Shown piece by piece: positions 43,952 through 53,738 of a stretch of 64,000 nucleotides of DNA. A model generated the notes under the pieces. That model made no database searches, was not told the origin of the DNA, and was given only the letters and a program-made list of their open reading frames with translations. The stretch comes from Hymenobacter glacieicola (GTDB taxonomy: Bacteria; Bacteroidota; Bacteroidia; Cytophagales; Hymenobacteraceae): contig NZ_BMGS01000006.1 in the NCBI RefSeq assembly GCF_014640315.1, forward strand, positions 186,001-250,000. Reading direction: 5' to 3'. The translations under genes and the position numbers were made by a program. How positions within the stretch are numbered: the stretch's first letter is position 1; each line of letters opens with the position of its first letter.

Positions 43952-46900
43952 TTAGCGAGCAATTTCAAACCAGCCCTTGTAGCTGGTACCATTGTCGAGC
44001 TTGAAGAGGTAGTAGTACACCCCGTTGCCGCAGCCTTCGCCCCCGAAGGTGTTGCGGTAGTTGCGGGTTTCGTACACCTGCTTACCGTAGCGGTTGTACA
44101 CCGAAAACGTGTTGCTGGGGTAAAGCTGCACGTTGTCAATAACCAGCACGTCGTTTTTGCCGTCGGCGTTGGGCGTAATAATATTATAGAAGCCCAGCTT
44201 GTTTTCGAACGTGACGCAGGCATCATTGGAGCTGGCCGTGCGAGCTACGGCATCGGTGCTGATGGCCTGCACCCGGAAGCACTGGCTGAAGCCCGACCGG
44301 CTGGAAGGCAGCGCGTACGTGAGCGTGGCGCCGCTGACCACGGCTATCTGCTCGGCCGTGCCGTTATCGGCCACGCGGCTTATCCGGTACTCCTGCACCG
44401 TAAAGCCCTGGTAGGCCGTCCAGCTAACCTGCACCGTGCCCTGCTGGCGGGTATCGGTTGCTTCGGCGGCGGTGGCTTTGGTCAGGATGGTGGTGTGCTG
44501 GGAGCTGCTCAGCAGCGTTCCGCAGGCATTGGTCAGGTCTACCCGATACTCGTAGGCCTTGGCATCAGCATCGGCGGTTTTATCCGTGAAGGAGGTGGCC
44601 GTGTTGGCCGCCGTGCCCACGGCCGTGAAGGCGGCGGTGCTACCGGCGTCGCGGCGCATAATGCGCACTTGGTTTGTATTGCCGGTATTATTAGGAACGG
44701 CCAGCGCCAGGGTTACGCTGCGGTCCTGAGCCGCGGCATCCACGGAAGCCGTAGCCAGGCTTACCGTGGCGTTGTCGGGCCGGATGGTGAGGATGGCCGC
44801 GCAGCTCTGGCTGGTCGTTTCCGTAACGCTTAGCGTCACGTTGCCGCTGCCCGCTGGCACGTCAAGCCGCACCGCGCTGGTGCCCTGCCCGCTCACGAGG
44901 GTAGCTCCGGTAACCGTCCACTGGTATTGGCCGCCCGGGAAGCTGGCCACGGAATAGGCCAGCCCCGTGCGGGCCTCGGGGCAGTAGCTGGCCGGACCGG
45001 CAATAGCCAGCGGTGCCACTACTTCAAAGGCTTTGGTGTACACCTGCCCTACGCATCCGTTGGCGTTGGTTTCCCGAATGGTGAGCGTGTAAGGCGTGGC
45101 GCTGGCGGCCGGAGCAGGCAGCGAAACTGTGTTACCGGTGCCCGTCAGGGTAGTACCATTCAGCGTGAAAGCGTAGGTAGAGGTAGTAGCGCCCGGCAGC
45201 GTAAAGCTTAGCGAAGTGGTACCGGCGCACACCCGGCTCGGGCCAGTGATGGCGAGGTTGGTGGCCGGACCGGGCAGCACGTTCACGTAAAGCGTGTCGC
45301 TCACGCCCCGGCAAATGCCACCGGCCGGATTGCTGGATTCCGTCACGACCAGCTTGGCCAGGCCAGGCCGGGTGAAGTTCACTTGAATGCTGGCCTGCGA
45401 AGTCGATACCTGGGTGCCGCCCACAACCTGCCAGGCGTACACCGAGCCGTTGGTAAACTGCGTCTGATACGTGAAGGGCCCGCCCGTCTGGCAGACTTGC
45501 ACCGGACCCGTGGGCCGGGCCGTGGCCAGCTGCTGGTTGACGCGCACGGGCAGCACCACCGTATCGGAGGAGCAGCCGAAGGCGTTGAGCTGGAAGGCCT
45601 GCACGCTGGCCGTGGAGGAGGCCGCGCCCCAGTTAACGGTAATGGCGCTGGTGCCCTGGCCACTGGCCACGGTCCCGCCCTGCACCCGCCACTGGTACGC
45701 CGTGCCGCGCGGATTCCGGATGCTGTAAGCCACGCCCTGCACCGTGGGGCACACCGAAACGCTGCCCTGAATGCTGTCGGCTGCCGGGCGCGGGTTGATG
45801 GTCACGCGCACGGTGGAGGTAGCGGTGCAGTTCTGAGCCGTGGTGGCCGTGAGGGTGTAGGTCAGGGTCAGGGGCGCGGCCGTGCGGTTTACCGCCGTCA
45901 GCACGGGCCGGGCCGTGGCGGCCCCGCTCAGGCCCGTAGCCGGGCTCCACTGGTAGGAGTAACCCGGCAGCGCCGCCGTGCCCAGCGTAACTTGCTGGCC
46001 ATCGCAGAGGGTAGCATCGGGGCCGGCCGCCGCCACCGCCGCGGGGTTTACCGTTACCCGCACGGTGCTCGTAGCCACGCAGCCGTTGGCCGTGGTGGCC
46101 GTGAGGGTAAATGTGTAGAGCTGCGGGGCGGCCGTGGTGTTCGTCAGGCTGAAAACGGGCTGGGCGGCGGTGGCGCTGCTCAGGCCCGTAGCCGGGCTCC
46201 ACTGATACGTAGTGCCCACTACGGCTGCGGCGCCCAGAGTCGTGGTTTCCCCGGAGCACAAGGCACGGTCGGGGCCAGCCGTAGCTACGGCGGCCGGGTT
46301 TACCGTTACCCGCACGGTGCTGGTGGCTACGCAGCCGTTAGCCGTGGTGGCGGTAAGCGTGAAAGTGTACTCTTGCGGGGTAGTGCCCGTATTGGCCAGG
46401 CTGAACACCGGCTGGGCGGCCGTGCTGCTATTCAGGCCCGTGGCCGGGCTCCATTGGTAGGTCGTCCCAACCACGGGCGCGCTGCCCAAGGTGGTCGGCT
46501 CGCTGGAGCACACGGCCCGGTCGGGGCCCGCATTGGCTACCGCCGCCGGATTCACTGTTACGCGCACCGTGCTGGTCGCCGTGCAGCCCTGAGCCGTGGT
46601 GGCCGTGAGCGTGTAAGTGTATACCTGAGGGGCTGAGCTGGTGTTGGGCAAGCTGAACGTGGGCTGAGCGGCCGTCGTGCTGCTCAGGCCCGTGGCCGGG
46701 CTCCACGCGTAGGTAGTGCCCGCTACGGGGGCGCCCCCAAGGGTAGTAGCTTCCGCCGAGCACACGGCCCGGTCGGGTCCGGCCTCAGCCACGGCGGCGG
46801 GGTTTACCGTCACCTGCACAGTGCTGGTGGCCGTGCAGCCGGCGGCCGTTGTTACCGTAACCAGGTAGGAAAGCGTCTGGGCGGCTCCGGTCGTGTTGGT

Positions 46901-49063
46901 TGGTGTAAGCACGGGCTGAGCCGCAGTAGCGCTGCTCAGGCCCGTAGCGGGACTCCACTGGTAGGTAGAGCCGGCCAGAGCGGCCGAACCCAGCGTAACC
47001 GGCACTCCCGAGCAGGTAGTGCGGTTGGGGCCGGCGTCAGCTACGGCCACCGGATTCACGACCACCTGCACCGTGCTGGTGGCAAAGCAGCCGTTGGCAG
47101 TAGTGGCCCGCAGCGTATATGTAAAGGTCTGCGCGGCTCCCGTCGTGTTGGACAGGGTGAGAGTGGGTTGGGCTACCGTGGCACTGCTTAGCCCGGTGGC
47201 GGGGCTCCACTCGTAGGTGTAGCCAGCCAGGGCCGCCGTGCCCAGCGTAACCGGCGCCCCGGAGCAGGTAGCTTGGTTGGACCCGGCGTTGGCCACGGCC
47301 GTGGCCGTCACCGTTATGGTCACTTGCCGTGAGAAGGTGCACGTGCCATCGGTGCTTTGCACGGTGTAGGTCGTCGTTTGAGTGGGGCTAACCGTGATGC
47401 TGGCGCCGGTATAGGTCTGTCCGCCCCCAGTCCAAGTATAGGTCTGGCCCCCGCTGGCCGTCAGGGTAGTCGAGCCACCCAGGCAAATGCTCACGTTGGG
47501 GCTGGCCGTCAGGTTGCCCGCGGCGCGCAAATCCACCGCCTTAAACGCCGAATCAGTAGGGCAGCTCAGCACCGACAGGCCCTGTACCCGTAGGGAGCCC
47601 GCCGCGGCCGTGCCCCACAGCACCTGAACGGTGCGGCCCGTCGCGGAGCCCTGAATGGTGCCGCCGCGCACTACCCAACGGTAGGCCCCGGTAACGGGGC
47701 CCTGAGCGGTGTACGTGCGGGCCTGGCCCCGGTCGCACACCACGGAGTCGCCGGCAATGCGGTTGGGGCCACTGGCGCGCGTCACGGTAATGCGGAAAAT
47801 CTCGGCAATGCTCTTGCTGCTACAGCTGTTATCCGACACGGTTACGACCACGTCGTAGGGGGTAGCGCGGGCATCGCCGCAACGCGAGGCAAACCGGAAG
47901 GCGCCGGTTACGGGGCTGGTTCCGCTCACGGAGGCTCCCCCAATGGGGGTACCGCTGGGGAGCGTGCCCTGGTTGTTGTTGAGGCTGGCGTTGAAAGGCC
48001 CGTTGCCATCGAGTAGCACGCTGTTCACCCGCATCACCAACGATTGGTTTTCGGGATCCGAGGCTACAATGTTGAAGCTTACGGTCTGGCCCTCCTCAAT
48101 GGTATAGTCGCGGATGGATACGGAGGGCGAACTAAACACGGGGGCCTGGTTGGGCTGGCACACCCTGGAAACCAGCTGAATATCGCGCCGGGTAGTGCCC
48201 ACCAGTACTTCGCGCCCGTTTACGGTTCGGTACTCTTTTACGTCCACGGCCACCACAAACTTGCCCTGAATGCGGGTTGCGTACCGGCTCAGGCCGGTGC
48301 TGGCGTTCAGGGAGGCGAAACTACCCGCACCCGGACCAAACGGCTGGGTTTGGCTGTACCCCGAAGCGTAATCTACGGGTAGGGGTGGCGGGGTAAAGTT
48401 GCCGAAGGGCGGGCTACCCTGGTAGGGCGTCCCGAACGTGTACGTCAGCCGGTCGCCATCGGCGTCGTAGGCGTTGTTAAGAATAAGGCTGGTGTCGCCC
48501 TGGCAAATAACGGCCACTGCCGTATCGGAAAAAACCGGGGAAGTGTTGGGCAGCAGGGGTGGCGCAATGTCGGCGTAGAGCGTCATGTTCGTGCCCCCCG
48601 GGTTTAGCAGGTTGGTTACGTCCACGTTGCGCGAGGCATCGGTGTACACGGCATAATAGCCTTCAAACGAGTTCGGTAGGTTTACTACCGTCACGTATTT
48701 AGCCAGCGTGACGCGGGGCGGCCGGCTATTGGGCAGGGTACAGGTACCCGGCGAAGGCGGGGTAATCTCCACGAAGCTGGTGCGCGGCACAGTAACGGTC
48801 ATGATGCGCGCCCCGTTCTGCGACTTATTGTAGAAGCTGATGTCGACGCTGAGGCGGCCGTCGGGCGCCACCGAGCCTGACTCCTTGTTCAAGTACACCA
48901 ACACCGTAACCTGGTACCGGAAGGGGGCAGTAGTTGGTCCGTTAGCATCCAGATATTTATAGTTCATTTCGCCGCCCAGCAAGTGGGTAGCCGCGGCGGG
49001 CAGCGCCCCCACCGTAAGCCAGATTAACAGCAGGAAACAGGTGCGTAGTAAACGTGTTGGCAT
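43952..49063 (-). CDS. Giant T9SS-secreted adhesin-like protein with gliding-motility C-terminal domain
   Basis: 1703 residues. Signal peptide MPTRLLRTCFLLLIWLTVGA...AAA, then THLLGGEMNYKYLD, common at the start of such proteins. Residues about 1-440 are cadherin/Ig-like (DYTIEEGQTVSFNIVASDPE). PKD-like domains follow, then six near-identical 84-residue repeats (about residues 589-1091) each containing TYQWSPATGLSS. More PKD-like domains (YQWTVTGATLVSGQGTSAV) lead to a type B sorting tail (CHU_C, gliding motility-associated: NIITPNADGKNDVLVID ... GNGVYYYLFKLDNG). Type B tails direct secretion through T9SS. Probable role is surface adhesion or motility, by analogy with SprB-like proteins. Confidence 0.92.
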   Translation of the reverse strand: MPTRLLRTCFLLLIWLTVGALPAAATHLLGGEMNYKYLDANGPTTAPFRYQVTVLVYLNKESGSVAPDGRLSVDISFYNKSQNGARIMTVTVPRTSFVEITPPSPGTCTLPNSRPPRVTLAKYVTVVNLPNSFEGYYAVYTDASRNVDVTNLLNPGGTNMTLYADIAPPLLPNTSPVFSDTAVAVICQGDTSLILNNAYDADGDRLTYTFGTPYQGSPPFGNFTPPPLPVDYASGYSQTQPFGPGAGSFASLNASTGLSRYATRIQGKFVVAVDVKEYRTVNGREVLVGTTRRDIQLVSRVCQPNQAPVFSSPSVSIRDYTIEEGQTVSFNIVASDPENQSLVMRVNSVLLDGNGPFNASLNNNQGTLPSGTPIGGASVSGTSPVTGAFRFASRCGDARATPYDVVVTVSDNSCSSKSIAEIFRITVTRASGPNRIAGDSVVCDRGQARTYTAQGPVTGAYRWVVRGGTIQGSATGRTVQVLWGTAAAGSLRVQGLSVLSCPTDSAFKAVDLRAAGNLTASPNVSICLGGSTTLTASGGQTYTWTGGGQTYTGASITVSPTQTTTYTVQSTDGTCTFSRQVTITVTATAVANAGSNQATCSGAPVTLGTAALAGYTYEWSPATGLSSATVAQPTLTLSNTTGAAQTFTYTLRATTANGCFATSTVQVVVNPVAVADAGPNRTTCSGVPVTLGSAALAGSTYQWSPATGLSSATAAQPVLTPTNTTGAAQTLSYLVTVTTAAGCTATSTVQVTVNPAAVAEAGPDRAVCSAEATTLGGAPVAGTTYAWSPATGLSSTTAAQPTFSLPNTSSAPQVYTYTLTATTAQGCTATSTVRVTVNPAAVANAGPDRAVCSSEPTTLGSAPVVGTTYQWSPATGLNSSTAAQPVFSLANTGTTPQEYTFTLTATTANGCVATSTVRVTVNPAAVATAGPDRALCSGETTTLGAAAVVGTTYQWSPATGLSSATAAQPVFSLTNTTAAPQLYTFTLTATTANGCVATSTVRVTVNPAAVAAAGPDATLCDGQQVTLGTAALPGYSYQWSPATGLSGAATARPVLTAVNRTAAPLTLTYTLTATTAQNCTATSTVRVTINPRPAADSIQGSVSVCPTVQGVAYSIRNPRGTAYQWRVQGGTVASGQGTSAITVNWGAASSTASVQAFQLNAFGCSSDTVVLPVRVNQQLATARPTGPVQVCQTGGPFTYQTQFTNGSVYAWQVVGGTQVSTSQASIQVNFTRPGLAKLVVTESSNPAGGICRGVSDTLYVNVLPGPATNLAITGPSRVCAGTTSLSFTLPGATTSTYAFTLNGTTLTGTGNTVSLPAPAASATPYTLTIRETNANGCVGQVYTKAFEVVAPLAIAGPASYCPEARTGLAYSVASFPGGQYQWTVTGATLVSGQGTSAVRLDVPAGSGNVTLSVTETTSQSCAAILTIRPDNATVSLATASVDAAAQDRSVTLALAVPNNTGNTNQVRIMRRDAGSTAAFTAVGTAANTATSFTDKTADADAKAYEYRVDLTNACGTLLSSSQHTTILTKATAAEATDTRQQGTVQVSWTAYQGFTVQEYRISRVADNGTAEQIAVVSGATLTYALPSSRSGFSQCFRVQAISTDAVARTASSNDACVTFENKLGFYNIITPNADGKNDVLVIDNVQLYPSNTFSVYNRYGKQVYETRNYRNTFGGEGCGNGVYYYLFKLDNGTSYKGWFEIAR
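45791..47299 (-). repeat. Six tandem 252-bp coding repeats
   Basis: Six copies of an 84-codon unit (about 1509 bp) inside the giant T9SS protein. Each starts around AxAGP(D/N), has one Cys (TCSG/VCSS), TYxWSPATGLSS, and ends TSTVxVTVNP. Copies 3-5 are closest to each other. Repeat number could vary by recombination, and assemblers may collapse it. Confidence 0.92.
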
Positions 49064-49890
49064 AGAATAAGGAAAGGAGACGAAAGAAAAGCAGGCAGGC
49101 TAGTGCCTTGGGGCTAAAACAAAGCGAAAAACGCAGGCCGGGCCCTTGGCACGGCAGTTCGTTGGGCGTGGCCCGCCAGGCATCGCACCACCGCGGTATC
49201 GGAGAAGGGAAGGAGAGGTCTGCGGCCGGTCCACCGCGCTGCGGTAGCAAACCCAGTAAGAGCGGGCGCGTGAGTAGAGCAGGCCGGAGAATAAGAGTAA
49301 GGGCGCCGCTGCCAGCAGAAGCAGCGGAAGCAGGTTGCACGAGTAGGCGTATTTACATAAGGCTATGGGCACATGAATGAATAGTAGTAATCTGCACTCT
49401 AACGACCGTTGCCCGGCCACTCACGATAGTACTTATCAGCTGGTTGGAAGCAAAAGTACCGCCTGCATCCCAATCCACCCAATGGTAAATTTCCGGCCGG
49501 CACAACCCATTCCTAGTAGACCGCCGCGCGTCGTTGTCACTTTGCCGGCAAGCTCGGCTGGCTGACTTCGCCAAAGAGTAATTTGGACAAGGGAAAGGAA
49601 GTAATTCGGCCCGCTGCGCTAGGTAGCCCCGGCCACAGCGGGTTTTTTCGCTCCGAACTACACGTAAAGGCTGGGGCATACGAAGCAAAATAAACACCGG
49701 CGAGACGTAGCTCGAAGATAGTGACAATAGCGTGATAAAATACAATTCGCGCGTCGGTTACGCCTCGTAACTCCTGCCGGGCACGCAGTGCGCTGGGGGT
49801 GGCCGGTGCTTGGTAGGAGCGCTACGCTGGCGGAAATACCCGTAGTTTTGCGGGCTTTCCAGCCGGAGAGCGTCTGGTTACTCCTTTTTC
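49064..49890. other. Long divergent intergenic region
   Basis: 827 bp between the giant T9SS gene and the SDR gene, which diverge. A promoter for the first lies at 49451-49482. TAGTTTTG at 49843-49850 is a -7 candidate for the SDR gene, 41 nt before its ATG, without a good -33 box. Frames of 106 and 130 codons here have no recognisable features. Confidence 0.6.
49451..49482 (-). promoter_or_regulatory. Promoter of the giant T9SS gene
   Basis: Minus strand: TTG (49482-49480), 21 nt, TACTTTTG (49458-49451). It implies a 5' leader of about 380 nt before ATG 49063. Confidence 0.6.
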
Positions 49891-50697
49891 ATGAAAGACA
49901 ACGTAGTGCTTATTACGGGCGGAACCTCCGGCATTGGTCGGGCCACTGCTCTGGCATTTGGGCGGGCCGGCGCCCGCGTAGCCATTACCGGCCGCGACGA
50001 AGCCCGCTTGCAGGATACGGCCCGGGAGTTGGCCAGCCTCGGCGTTGCCCACCTGGCTATTCGGGCCGATGTCGGGGTAGAAGCCGATTCGGAGCGGGCC
50101 GTGCAGGAAACCGTGGCCACTTTCGGCCGCCTGGATGTGCTCATCAATAACGCGGGCATCAGCATGCGGGCCTTGTTTCGCGACGCCGACCTGGACGTTA
50201 TCCGGCGCCTGATGCAAACCAACTTTTTCGGGACGGTGTACACCACCAAGTTTGCTTTGCCCCACATTACGCAGGCCAAAGGCTCCATTGTGGGCATCAG
50301 CAGCATTGCCGGCTACCGCGGCCTGCCGGGTCGGACGGGCTACTCCGCCTCGAAATTTGCCATGCACGGCTTTCTGGAGGCGCTGCGTACCGAACTGCTG
50401 CCCCAGGGCGTACACGTGCTGCTGGCCTGCCCCGGCTTCACGGCCTCCAACATCCGCAATGTGGCCCTGGCCGCCAACGGCTCGGCCCAGGGCGAGTCGC
50501 CGCGGAATGAGCAGCAGATGATGAGCAGCGAAGAAGTGGCCGAGCACCTGCTCCGCGCCGTGCAGCAGCGCCGCCGCGACCTGGTACTAACCAGCCAGGG
50601 CAAGCTCACGGTGTTTCTGAACAAGTGGCTGCCCGGCCTGGCCGATAAGCTGGTCTTAAATCATTTCCGCAAGGAAGAGCCCGACTTTACCCTCTAA
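49891..50697 (+). CDS. Short-chain dehydrogenase/reductase (DHRS7B-like)
   Basis: 268 residues, classical SDR. NAD(P) motif TGGTSGIGRA, NNAG at LINNAGIS, catalytic Ser in SSIAGY and Y-x3-K in GYSASKFA. Arg residues after the first strand (ITGRDEAR) suggest NADPH preference. A C-terminal amphipathic tail (FLNKWLPGLADKLVLNHF) recalls lipid-linked DHRS7-like enzymes. Substrate unknown. Confidence 0.92.
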   Translation: MKDNVVLITGGTSGIGRATALAFGRAGARVAITGRDEARLQDTARELASLGVAHLAIRADVGVEADSERAVQETVATFGRLDVLINNAGISMRALFRDADLDVIRRLMQTNFFGTVYTTKFALPHITQAKGSIVGISSIAGYRGLPGRTGYSASKFAMHGFLEALRTELLPQGVHVLLACPGFTASNIRNVALAANGSAQGESPRNEQQMMSSEEVAEHLLRAVQQRRRDLVLTSQGKLTVFLNKWLPGLADKLVLNHFRKEEPDFTL

Positions 50698-50781
50698 CTA
50701 GCTTGCACGCCACACGCTCCGCAGCCAGCCGTTTCCACCTGACAACGGCCGGCTTCAGCGTTATTACCTGCTAGAGCTACC

Positions 50782-51498
50782 TTATTCGACAATCAATAAA
50801 TCGGGCCGGCGGATGTAGGCGTCGCGGCCCTGCCACTGCACACGGTACCAAATGTCCTGCTGGCCCTGCACCTCGAATCGGTCGCCGGCGGCGGCCGTCG
50901 TAAGCCAGGCGGAGCCCGCGCTAGGGCCGGCCATGAGCGGCGCCCTAGGCCGCGACACCAGCCCTACCCGTCCCGGACTCAGCAGATTCAGGAATAGGCC
51001 CAGCATCAGCAGATAGGTAGCGTACATGGCCCACCAGGCGCGGTCGGCCGTTCGGCGGCGCACCAGCAGCAGCGTGCCGCCGGCCACGGCCAATAGCAGC
51101 AGGACCTGCAACAGGCGGTAGTAGTAGCGCTGAATGGTAATGACCAGGTTTTGCCGCCAGGTATTGGGGTAGCCCGTCAGGCGGTGCTGCTGGGCCAAGT
51201 CCACCATTTTTTCCCAGGTAGCGTGCCGGGGCTGCCAGACCTGGGCTAGGCTCAGGTAGTAGAGTGCCGCCGGATAGTGCCCGAGGCCCTCCTGCGTATA
51301 GGCCATGCGCAACAGCTGCTGCGCCGACTGTACCCCGTCCTGTTCCCGTACGCGGCGATAGAGTGGGTAAGCCTGCTCTGGATGCCCTGTTTCAAACAGA
51401 GAATCAGCATGCAGAAGCCGCGGAGTAACTTTTTGGGCCTGAGCTGCTTGAAAAAGCAGGGCCCCAAAAAGGAAAAAAAGGAGGACTTTTTTTAGCAA
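50782..51498 (-). CDS. BatE-like TPR and SH3 protein
   Basis: 238 residues: signal peptide (MLKKVLLFFLFGALLFQAAQA), TPR-like helices at about 27-95 (HADSLFETGHPEQAYPLYRRV; MAYTQEGLGHYPAALYYLSL), two helices at about 127-145 and 155-172, and a C-terminal SH3b domain (DRFEVQGQQDIWYRVQWQGRDAYI). This order matches BatE of the Bacteroidota Bat (aerotolerance) clusters. The other bat genes are not here, so the label is structural. Confidence 0.75.
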   Translation of the reverse strand: MLKKVLLFFLFGALLFQAAQAQKVTPRLLHADSLFETGHPEQAYPLYRRVREQDGVQSAQQLLRMAYTQEGLGHYPAALYYLSLAQVWQPRHATWEKMVDLAQQHRLTGYPNTWRQNLVITIQRYYYRLLQVLLLLAVAGGTLLLVRRRTADRAWWAMYATYLLMLGLFLNLLSPGRVGLVSRPRAPLMAGPSAGSAWLTTAAAGDRFEVQGQQDIWYRVQWQGRDAYIRRPDLLIVE

Positions 51499-51503
51499 AA
51501 CAG

Positions 51504-51534
51504 TTGCACGGTTAACATCGGGCCTCTACTTTTG
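51504..51534 (+). promoter_or_regulatory. tRNA-Lys promoter
   Basis: TTG (51504-51506), 20 nt, TACTTTTG (51527-51534): a complete match to the consensus, about 45 nt before the mature tRNA. Confidence 0.85.
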
Positions 51535-51580
51535 TGCCACAATCAGCGAAAAACGTTCGCCGGTTGCAAAGAAAAGAAAT

Positions 51581-51656
51581 GATTCTGTAGCTCAGCTGGT
51601 AGAGCAATACACTTTTAATGTATGGGTCCTGGGTTCGAATCCCAGCGGGATCACCA
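51581..51656 (+). tRNA. tRNA-Lys (anticodon TTT)
   Basis: 76 nt with encoded CCA. The acceptor stem pairs with two G-U. D-arm GTAGCTCAGCTGGTAGAGC, anticodon stem ATACA/TGTAT closing the loop CTTTTAA (anticodon TTT), T-arm GGGTTCGAATCCC. All invariant positions look intact. Confidence 0.97.
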
Positions 51657-51690
51657 ACGCCCTGGTTGCAAGCTGCAGCCAGGGCGTTTT
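51657..51690 (+). terminator. tRNA-Lys terminator
   Basis: 9-bp stem (51657-51665 with 51679-51687) starting right after CCA, followed by TTTTGTTT. Confidence 0.88.
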
Positions 51691-51773
51691 GTTTGCCAGA
51701 AATTAGGTCCGAATACTACTTGAGCAGCAGATGAGGTGTCTGGGCGCGTTGTTTAAACCCGGGCCGCTGGCTG

Positions 51774-52835
51774 TTAACTAGGAGTATGTTCTTTATAATC
51801 CTTCGAGCTATTCAGTAGCTGCTTGCTGGATGTAGTGCTGGGGCGCGCCTGCCACTTGGGTGCATCCATAACCAAGGTAACGAGCAAGGCATGAGGCACA
51901 GTCACGACGGAAGCCGCCAGAACCACCAGCCCCAACCAGGCATTCTGGGCAGGAAGCCAGTTGCTGCCCAACACGTACGCACCCGCTAGTAGCGCCAGAC
52001 TGGCAGCCAGCATTGGCAACGCTCGTCGGGCAAAGAAAATCAGCCGTGTCCTCGCCCGGGCTGGCCCTGCCGCGTAGCCAAGTAAGGGGGCAAGGCGCAG
52101 AATGTGCTGCAAACTGTGCCAAAACACGAAATACACTCCCAGGGCCAACAAGGGGGGGCAGCTGCTAAACAAGCCCGCCAGCAACAGGGCCTCCCCCGCA
52201 TCCCGGAGCCAGCGGGCAGGTAAGCGCTGCCAGGCAAAGTAGGCCCATAACCCCAGGTGCCCGGCCAGCACGCCTCCCAGCAGCCCCACCGTCAGCCCCG
52301 ACCAGGCGCTGGGTAGGGTAGGCTGAGCGCCGGTAAGGAGCAGCAGGCCATTGACGTGCCGCACTGTTTCAGCGGGCCAGAAGTACGCAGGTAGCGCAAA
52401 CAGCAGGGCCCCGCGAAGTAGGCTGTGTGCCAGCCAAGCGCCGCGCTGCGGGTGGGCCGGGGCATCGGCTGAGCCCCAGTGCCAGGCAGTTAGGGCAAAA
52501 AACAAGGCAGCCGCGACGCCCGGCCACTGCCACCACACCAGCCCAACGGCGCCGGCCAAGCCCAGGTAGCCGAGCCCAAACCGCACTTGGTAAGCCCAGC
52601 GCGGACCCCGAACCGGACGATACGCGGGCCACACCAACTGGTCGCAGGCGCCGTGGGCAATACCCAATCCGAGCAAGCCCAGCAGCAGCACCGGCCCTAG
52701 CACAGCGGTGGCATACACCGGAAACCGGACGAGCAGGCAGCAGGCAGCCACCAGCCCGTAGGAGCAAGCCTGCCCCAGGCTCAAGCCAGTAGAAACACCT
52801 TCTGCAGGCGGCGTGAGTATTGATACAAGATGCAT
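51774..52835 (-). CDS. blh: Beta-carotene 15,15'-dioxygenase, Brp/Blh family
   Basis: Splits beta-carotene to retinal. 353 residues, about nine or ten hydrophobic helices. The histidine signature of the family is complete: GIAHGACDQLVWP, TAWHWGSADA, FVFWHSLQHILR and VTVPHALLV. Retinal normally serves a microbial rhodopsin, but no rhodopsin or carotenoid gene is in this window. Start ATG 52835 (MHLVSILTPPAEG) is preferred over 52877. Confidence 0.92.
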   Translation of the reverse strand: MHLVSILTPPAEGVSTGLSLGQACSYGLVAACCLLVRFPVYATAVLGPVLLLGLLGLGIAHGACDQLVWPAYRPVRGPRWAYQVRFGLGYLGLAGAVGLVWWQWPGVAAALFFALTAWHWGSADAPAHPQRGAWLAHSLLRGALLFALPAYFWPAETVRHVNGLLLLTGAQPTLPSAWSGLTVGLLGGVLAGHLGLWAYFAWQRLPARWLRDAGEALLLAGLFSSCPPLLALGVYFVFWHSLQHILRLAPLLGYAAGPARARTRLIFFARRALPMLAASLALLAGAYVLGSNWLPAQNAWLGLVVLAASVVTVPHALLVTLVMDAPKWQARPSTTSSKQLLNSSKDYKEHTPS

Positions 52836-52933
52836 AAATAAAGAAGCCGGCACCCCAGCCAGGAACTCACACCACACGGGCCACTAGTAACCTCGACCGG
52901 ATAAGAACAGGAAATAACGAAGGAAAGCCAGGG

Positions 52934-53353
52934 CTACTCTTCCTGCAGCAAAAGCTGCATGCGGCGTATTCCCTCCTCGTTCAGAGGCTTGGTGAAAAAT
53001 CCTTTTACCTCACTGTGATTCAGAATTTTATCTGAGTCGTCGGGATTGATCGAAGAAGTAAGGATAAAGATATTCATGGGGTGGGGCAGAGGGAGGGCGG
53101 CGCAAGCATCCAGAAACTCCCAGCCATCCATCAAGGGCATATCCAGATCCAGCAAAATCAGGTCGGGCAGCGGATCGCTTTGCTGCAGGGCCAGTTGCAG
53201 CTGATCAAACGCTTGCTGCCCGTTGCTGTAGGTCTGCACTTCGCTGCTCAGCAAGTTCTTTTTTACAATCAACTCTGAAATGACGGAGCTAATCCGGTCA
53301 TTCTCAATAACGTACACTAGTTTAGGCGCTTTTGTCACGAATGAGTGAGACAT
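52934..53353 (-). CDS. Single-domain response regulator 1
   Basis: 139 residues, receiver domain only. Acidic pocket and phospho-Asp in LILLDLDMPLMDGWEFLD, Thr/Ser switch in ILTSSINPDDSDK, and Lys in FFTKPL. Very similar in build to the second regulator at 55231. Divergent from the kinase at 53739, so the three form a likely signalling unit. ATG 53353 gives the compact receiver. Confidence 0.92.
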   Translation of the reverse strand: MSHSFVTKAPKLVYVIENDRISSVISELIVKKNLLSSEVQTYSNGQQAFDQLQLALQQSDPLPDLILLDLDMPLMDGWEFLDACAALPLPHPMNIFILTSSINPDDSDKILNHSEVKGFFTKPLNEEGIRRMQLLLQEE

Positions 53354-53738
53354 GATGAGGATGGCGACAGATTCCGAAACAAGGGGGAGCATAAAGTTTC
53401 TATCGCCAATAAGATAGTGATCTGCCGATGCAGATCAAGAATTTATTGGAAAAAGATAACTGGACGGCCCAAGCTGGGAAAAATTCTCGATTTAGGATTA
53501 AAAATATGATAGTTCGCTATTTGTTTGAAAACAATGAGGTTATTTTGAGTTTACTATACAAAACAAAGAACTAACGCTGCTCCAGTACAGAGCCATAGGT
53601 TTCGTCCCGAAGGTAAAGCCGCCAACCTGCTACGCTACGTAGCTGCCTAAACTTATTTTTAAGCCTCTCACTCTGTAGCTCCTAACGCAATGCCCCCAAA
53701 ACCATTTTTCGTCCAGTCTAACAAGCACGTATAAAACA
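53354..53738. other. AT-rich divergent promoter region of the signalling genes
   Basis: 385 bp. A 7-bp hairpin GATCTGC/GCAGATC lies at 53419-53436. No perfect TAnnTTTG was found, only near matches. No gene seen. Confidence 0.5.

Noticed and set aside
45383..46636. 417-codon plus-strand frame opposite the giant T9SS gene
   Set aside because: It lies antisense to the repeat region, its periodicity mirrors the six coding repeats, and its Gly/Arg/His-rich product has no domain features.
49100..49420. 106-codon minus-strand frame in the large intergenic gap
   Set aside because: It has a hydrophobic stretch, but the second half is random basic sequence; it lies within the expected 5' leader of the giant T9SS gene.
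49353..49745. 130-codon minus-strand frame in the same gap
   Set aside because: Composition is Arg/Ser-rich with no domain, and it spans the promoter at 49451-49482.
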